A stretch of DNA of 64,000 nt from Orenia metallireducens (GTDB lineage Bacteria; Bacillota; Halanaerobiia; Halobacteroidales; Halobacteroidaceae): NCBI RefSeq assembly GCF_001693735.1, contig NZ_LWDV01000010.1, positions 740,552 through 804,551 on the forward strand, given 5' to 3'. Of this stretch, positions 60,372 through 64,000 are shown one piece after another (position 1 is the stretch's first letter; each line of letters starts with the position of its first letter). The translations under genes and the position numbers were made by a program. The notes below the pieces were generated by a model. It made no database searches and was not told the origin of the DNA. It worked only from the letters and a program-made list of their open reading frames with translations.

Positions 60372-60621
60372 AAAAAACCCTCATCCCTAAATTTAGGGAC
60401 GAGAGTTTAAATTTCGTCGCGGTACCACCCTAATTGCTATAAACCTGATTATATAGCCACTCTTAAGCTGATAACGGTAGCAACCCGATATGACCTACTA
60501 GATTTCAACCATATAGCTCCAGGACCATCTTCAGTATTCTTACTATTACTGGTTCTCAACCTCCGCCCAGCTCTCTGTAAATAGTTTAAATACTTACTCT
60601 TCCTTTCTCTGCTTTTACCTA
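60372..60621 (-). promoter_or_regulatory. T-box riboswitch leader of metG (Met specifier AUG)
   Basis: Complete T-box: stem I with AGAGAGCUGGG and GAGAACCAG, a specifier segment GAAGAUGGUCC whose AUG codon (60526-60528) calls for initiator/elongator Met tRNA, the T-box sequence GGGTGGTACCGCG (60418-60430), and a terminator helix (60375-60408) with a run of six T. Uncharged tRNA-Met would favour read-through into metG. Confidence 0.93.
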
Positions 60622-60651
60622 TATATACAACAATAAACTGATTCTCTTCAA
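60622..60651 (-). promoter_or_regulatory. metG: candidate proximal promoter of the T-box
   Basis: Minus strand TTGAAG, 18 bases, TATATA, with a start point just before stem I, the normal spacing for T-box leaders. Confidence 0.5.
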
Positions 60652-60799
60652 TATCTATAAATCCCCTACGGGTTCTTTGAACCCTTCGTAAACAATAAGT
60701 GCCTAAAAAAAACTACTAAGCACTTATTGACTCTACTCTGCCTTTATCCCATATATAATAAAAACCAATCTCTAATTTATTATCTCCAACTTAACTTAA

Positions 60800-60829
60800 A
60801 ATATACCAAAATATAAGTAGCTTTGTCAA
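60800..60829 (-). promoter_or_regulatory. metG: candidate distal promoter of metG
   Basis: Minus strand TTGACA, 18 bases, TATATT. It would add about 175 bases of extra leader with a strong stem (CAATAAGTGC...GCACTTATTG) before the T-box. Confidence 0.5.
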
Positions 60830-60843
60830 GGACATTAGAATTA

Positions 60844-62082
60844 TTAGTTAGATAAGTTTATCTCTTCAACCAATTTCTCTAAATCGGCTACAACCGCCTC
60901 CAATTTACTAACAGTTTCTGAAGATTTTTGTGCTTCAACGGACTGTTCTTGACTAATAGCAGCTACTTCTTCTGCAGAAGCAGATATCTCTTCTACAAAA
61001 CTTGCTATATCCTCACTAGAAGATACAGCCTTATCTAAAGCCACATCTAATTGATTTACTTTATCTTTAATAGTAATAAACTCTTTATTAGCTTGATTAA
61101 TGATATCTAAACCAGTATCAGCCTTTTCACGACCAACTTGCATTTCTTTTACAGTATCTTCAGATTGTCTTTTCATCTGTTTAATTAACTCTACTATATC
61201 TTCAGCAGACTTATTCGATTCTTCTGCCAACTGTCTAATCTCTTCAGCTACTACTGCAAACCCTTTACCATGCTCTCCAGCTCTTGCAGCCTCAATACTA
61301 GCATTTAATGCTAATAGATTTGTCTGTTCAGCTATATTAGTAATAGCTCCAACAAAATTACTAATCTCTTGAGTAAAGCTATTTAACTTGTCCACTGTTG
61401 TTGCAGAATGATTGATACTTAAGTCAATCTCTTCCATTATCTCTACAGCACGGCTGATAATCGCATTTCCTTCATTAGCAGCATTGGAGATATCTCTAAT
61501 AGATATCTGATTATTATCAGTAATATTCCCATTTATTCTTTGGATATTATCTGATAGCCCTTGAATTAAATTAACATTCTGCTCAGCACTACTTGCTACC
61601 TCTCCAATAGCTTCAGCAGACCTAATTGCCATCTCATCTGCTTGTCTAGTAGATAGAGATAATTCTTTACTTACTTGACTTACCTCAGTAGTAGTATAAT
61701 TAATCTCTTTTAACATCTTATTCATATCTATTATCATATTACCCAACTCTCGCTGCAAATAACCTATTTCACCAGAACGATGAAATTTTAAATCTTCTTC
61801 TTTTAGCTCATCTTTTCCTATATTCTTTACTAACTTAATCATCTCTTTAATAGGTCTGATAATCATAAACTCTGTTAAAGCTTGTATCACTATCATACTT
61901 ATAATAATATTGGTAATAGCCGAAATGATAACTGGATTTAGCCCCATAGAGTGCTCCATAATATATCCTTTTGCAACCTCAGCAAAAGTAGGCCCTGCCA
62001 ATAAAGAGAGTAATAATACTAAAGCAAACCTATACCTCAAACTCAATCCTATATTAGAAGGTTTCTTGAATTTTAACTTCAC
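60844..62082 (-). CDS. Methyl-accepting chemotaxis protein (short sensor)
   Basis: 412-aa receptor with two membrane helices close together (about 17-36 and 52-75) and almost no extracellular domain, a HAMP segment (about 76-125, [13 protein letters not shown]) and a long methyl-accepting helical hairpin with the conserved tip [35 protein letters not shown]. It probably senses cytosolic or membrane signals and drives CheA. Start taken as GTG 62082 with GGGGGG about 10 bases upstream; ATG 62109 has no ribosome site. Tandem paralogue of the next gene. Confidence 0.88.
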   Translation of the reverse strand: MKLKFKKPSNIGLSLRYRFALVLLLSLLAGPTFAEVAKGYIMEHSMGLNPVIISAITNIIISMIVIQALTEFMIIRPIKEMIKLVKNIGKDELKEEDLKFHRSGEIGYLQRELGNMIIDMNKMLKEINYTTTEVSQVSKELSLSTRQADEMAIRSAEAIGEVASSAEQNVNLIQGLSDNIQRINGNITDNNQISIRDISNAANEGNAIISRAVEIMEEIDLSINHSATTVDKLNSFTQEISNFVGAITNIAEQTNLLALNASIEAARAGEHGKGFAVVAEEIRQLAEESNKSAEDIVELIKQMKRQSEDTVKEMQVGREKADTGLDIINQANKEFITIKDKVNQLDVALDKAVSSSEDIASFVEEISASAEEVAAISQEQSVEAQKSSETVSKLEAVVADLEKLVEEINLSN

Positions 62083-62221
62083 TTTTTCACAACCCCCCCA
62101 TTTATACATTCTAACTATATATTGAATTCTACAAAATAATACTAATTCCTTCTTTATAGACCAGTTCTGAAAACAAATTATTTAATAGACTGTATATTAA
62201 AATCAATCTTTAGTAAAAAAT

Positions 62222-62257
62222 AAAGGAATTTCTAAGAATATTCTCAGAAATTCCTTT
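62222..62257. terminator. terminator of the upstream MCP gene
   Basis: 12-bp stem (AAAGGAATTTCT/AGAAATTCCTTT) with inner AGAAT/ATTCT pairs, 11 bases after the stop of the gene at 62269. Confidence 0.85.
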
Positions 62258-62268
62258 ATCTCAATAAC

Positions 62269-63501
62269 CTAATCTCGATATAGCTGTAAATCTTCAACTA
62301 GCTGTTGTAAATCGGTTACTAATATATCTAGCTCATTTGCTAAAGCTGATGTCTCTTGAGCATCTGCAGACTGCTCTTGACTAATAGCAGCTACCTCTTG
62401 AGCTGCACCAGAAATATCTTCTGTAAATGTAGCAACCCCCTCCATAATCTCCATTACACTATCTAAAGTATTATGGAGGTTATCTACTCTATTTTTTATA
62501 TCAGCAAAGGATTGATCAGCCTGATTAATAACTTGAAGTCCTGAGTTGGCTTTTTCTCTACCTACTCTCATCTCTTCAACAGTAGCCTTAGATTTTTTAG
62601 TCATATCTTTAAGTAAAGCAACTATATCCTCAGCAGCAGTATTAGACTCTACTGCCAACTCTCTGATTTCTTCAGCTACCACTGAGAAACCTTGACCAGC
62701 TTCACCAGCTCTAGCTGCTTCAATAGATGCATTTAACGCTAATAAGTTTGTCTGTTCTGCTATCCCTGTGATAGCATCTACAAAACGACTAATATTTTGA
62801 GTAAATTCATTCATCTCTTCTACTATAACTGTAGATCTATTGATTCTTTGAGCAAGTTCTGTAATCATATTAACAGCATCACCAATAACTTCCGTACCGG
62901 TATTAGCAACATTGGATACAGCTTGAATAGAGTAATTAGTACTACCAGCAATACCGATTATCTCTTTAATACTCATCTTTAATCCCTGCACCAGATTAAC
63001 CTGCTGTTGTGACTTAAAGGCTATATCCTGTATAGAATGAGCTGCTTGTTGACTCATCATACCTGATTCCTCAGAAGCTCTAGCCAAATTATTACTTATA
63101 TCTCCTACATGCTCAGTAGTATTATTAATCTTCTCTAACATCTTAGTCATACTTATTATCATCTTATTTAACTCTCTTTGTAAAGAGCCTATCTCATCAT
63201 TACGTTTTACTTTATTCATACCAATATCGAAATTTCCCTTAGATACTTGACAAGTTAACTTAGTCATCTCAGTAATTGGTTTTATAATTAAACGATTGGT
63301 CAACAATAAAATCATACTAGTTATAATAATCCCTTGAATAACTGTTGTAACATAAATCAAAAACTCTCCCTGATAGATATTACTTGAAATGAGTAGATTT
63401 AATTTATCAGCAATAAATGAACCTATAAACAAAGATACAATTACTGCAAGAATAAATTTAATCTTTAAACTTATCTTTAACTTCTTTCCCCGCTTCTTCA
63501 A
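62269..63501 (-). CDS. Methyl-accepting chemotaxis protein (short sensor)
   Basis: 410-aa paralogue of the adjacent MCP, same layout: two helices (about 12-30 and 47-68) with a short loop, HAMP, and signalling tip [35 protein letters not shown]. Start is TTG 63501, seven bases after GGGGGAGG. The pair arose by tandem duplication; they differ mainly in the helix loops. No CheA or CheW is nearby. Confidence 0.9.
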   Translation of the reverse strand: MKKRGKKLKISLKIKFILAVIVSLFIGSFIADKLNLLISSNIYQGEFLIYVTTVIQGIIITSMILLLTNRLIIKPITEMTKLTCQVSKGNFDIGMNKVKRNDEIGSLQRELNKMIISMTKMLEKINNTTEHVGDISNNLARASEESGMMSQQAAHSIQDIAFKSQQQVNLVQGLKMSIKEIIGIAGSTNYSIQAVSNVANTGTEVIGDAVNMITELAQRINRSTVIVEEMNEFTQNISRFVDAITGIAEQTNLLALNASIEAARAGEAGQGFSVVAEEIRELAVESNTAAEDIVALLKDMTKKSKATVEEMRVGREKANSGLQVINQADQSFADIKNRVDNLHNTLDSVMEIMEGVATFTEDISGAAQEVAAISQEQSADAQETSALANELDILVTDLQQLVEDLQLYRD

Positions 63502-63607
63502 GCTAATTCCTCCCCCTTATATTCTTATGACTCCAATATCACTACATTATTTATTCTACAATATTATCAAATTACCTTTAATTTAAATAAGATTAGTAAT
63601 TTTCATA

Positions 63608-64000
63608 TTATTCTATTCCTTCATAAATTTTACCAAAAATCGATTTTCTAGCAGTAACTTTACCCTTCTCTGCTAGCTGATTTAATTTATCTTCTAAAGC
63701 ATTTCTATCTAAGATTATATCTAATTTATTATTAATCTCCTCTAATTTTGATACCATATCATTCCCGTCTATGGGTAAACTATCTACAATGGCTTGATAT
63801 AACTTTTCATCCTCTGCTTCACTATGGTGCTTTAATTCCTCAAAAGGATTTTCAGTATGAGGACTTTCAGTCTTAGAAGCTCTAATCCTAACTGCTAAAG
63901 TCCTTCCAAAGATAGCTGAAGAAACAAAGGTATCTCCAGAACGCAAGTAAGGTAGTCGTTTAGCTTCTTCTGCTGTCAAATCTGTCTCCTGCTTAATCGT
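63608..64000 (-). CDS. HerA/DUF87-type ATPase, C-terminal fragment
   Basis: 130 codons of an open frame continue past the right edge of the window; the TTG at 63979 is internal. Visible: LPYLRSGDTFVSSAIFGRTLAVRIRAS, close to the C-terminal part of DUF87/HerA-like ATPases, then an acidic linker and a coiled-coil tail (EINNKLDIILDRNALEDKLNQLAEK). The ATP-binding motifs are outside the window, so the call is tentative. Confidence 0.5.
   Translation of the reverse strand, partial: TIKQETDLTAEEAKRLPYLRSGDTFVSSAIFGRTLAVRIRASKTESPHTENPFEELKHHSEAEDEKLYQAIVDSLPIDGNDMVSKLEEINNKLDIILDRNALEDKLNQLAEKGKVTARKSIFGKIYEGIE

Noticed and set aside
1-64000. CRISPR array, tRNA or rRNA gene, IS element with transposase, phage genes
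   Set aside because: No spaced direct repeats of 25-40 bases, no cloverleaf or rRNA-like stretch and no transposase or integrase reading frame was recognised on either strand.

Overview
The window is a low-G+C, spore-former chromosome segment read almost entirely on the minus strand. It carries the core gene order that Bacillus and Clostridia keep around metS-yabR, here inverted: metG, tatD, rnmV, ksgA, veg, ispE, purR, glmU, prs, rplY/ctc, pth, fin, mfd, spoVT, spoVB, mazG, yabP, yabQ, divIC, tex-like, yabR. The mix (anaerobe-type SipL-like SPOCS+LysM coat protein, GH13 glucosidase operon, AT-rich intergenic DNA, sporulation genes) fits a Halanaerobiales/Halobacteroidaceae-like bacterium such as Orenia; that placement is inference, not a database match. 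Expected neighbours not seen here include yabO, spoVG, sspF and yabG.

Region by region on the minus strand, from high to low coordinates: the tail of an ATPase and two methyl-accepting chemotaxis proteins (60.8-64 kb); metG behind a methionine T-box leader, then tatD (57.5-60.8 kb); an orphan sugar-binding lipoprotein with its LacI regulator (54.2-57.1 kb); rnmV-ksgA-ykuK and veg (51.8-54.1 kb); a spore-envelope-looking accessory region (42.5-51.7 kb) with a trypsin-fold protease, a CAP protein, a family of cysteine-rich small proteins, a giant Asp/Ala/Ser repeat protein, Asn/Gln-rich proteins and a SipL-like protein; RNase J and an L,D-transpeptidase on the plus strand (38.4-40.7 kb); a degenerate Mur-ligase-like gene, ispE, a nucleotidyltransferase, purR, a GlnR-like regulator (33.8-37.6 kb); an exonuclease-glmU-prs-rplY-pth-PrsW-like-fin-mfd-spoVT-spoVB-mazG-dacF block (19-33.3 kb); then an inserted accessory block (4.7-18.9 kb) with an amidohydrolase, an antiporter, a SpoIID-like lipoprotein, a 35-residue MetS-like peptide, phosphoglucomutase and a maltose/isomaltose-type ABC operon with two LacI regulators; and finally yabP-yabQ-divIC-tex-yabR.

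The most notable candidate system is at 44-49.4 kb: four intact proteins share one cysteine-rich core domain (CC...GCICE...RTYI.LD.ICA), a fifth copy is decayed, and at least five transcription units start behind near-identical promoters of the mother-cell sigma-K type (AC, 16-17 bp, CATANNNTA). With the Asp-repeat protein in the same regulon, this looks like a lineage-specific outer-coat or exosporium assembly set. Other regulatory architecture is clear: paired LacI operators at the malE promoter and at the lacI-malK promoter, a sigma-G-like promoter for spoVT, a consensus promoter followed at once by a terminator upstream of the glmU operon, and MITE-like intergenic elements. Most transcription units end in strong inverted-repeat terminators, listed individually.
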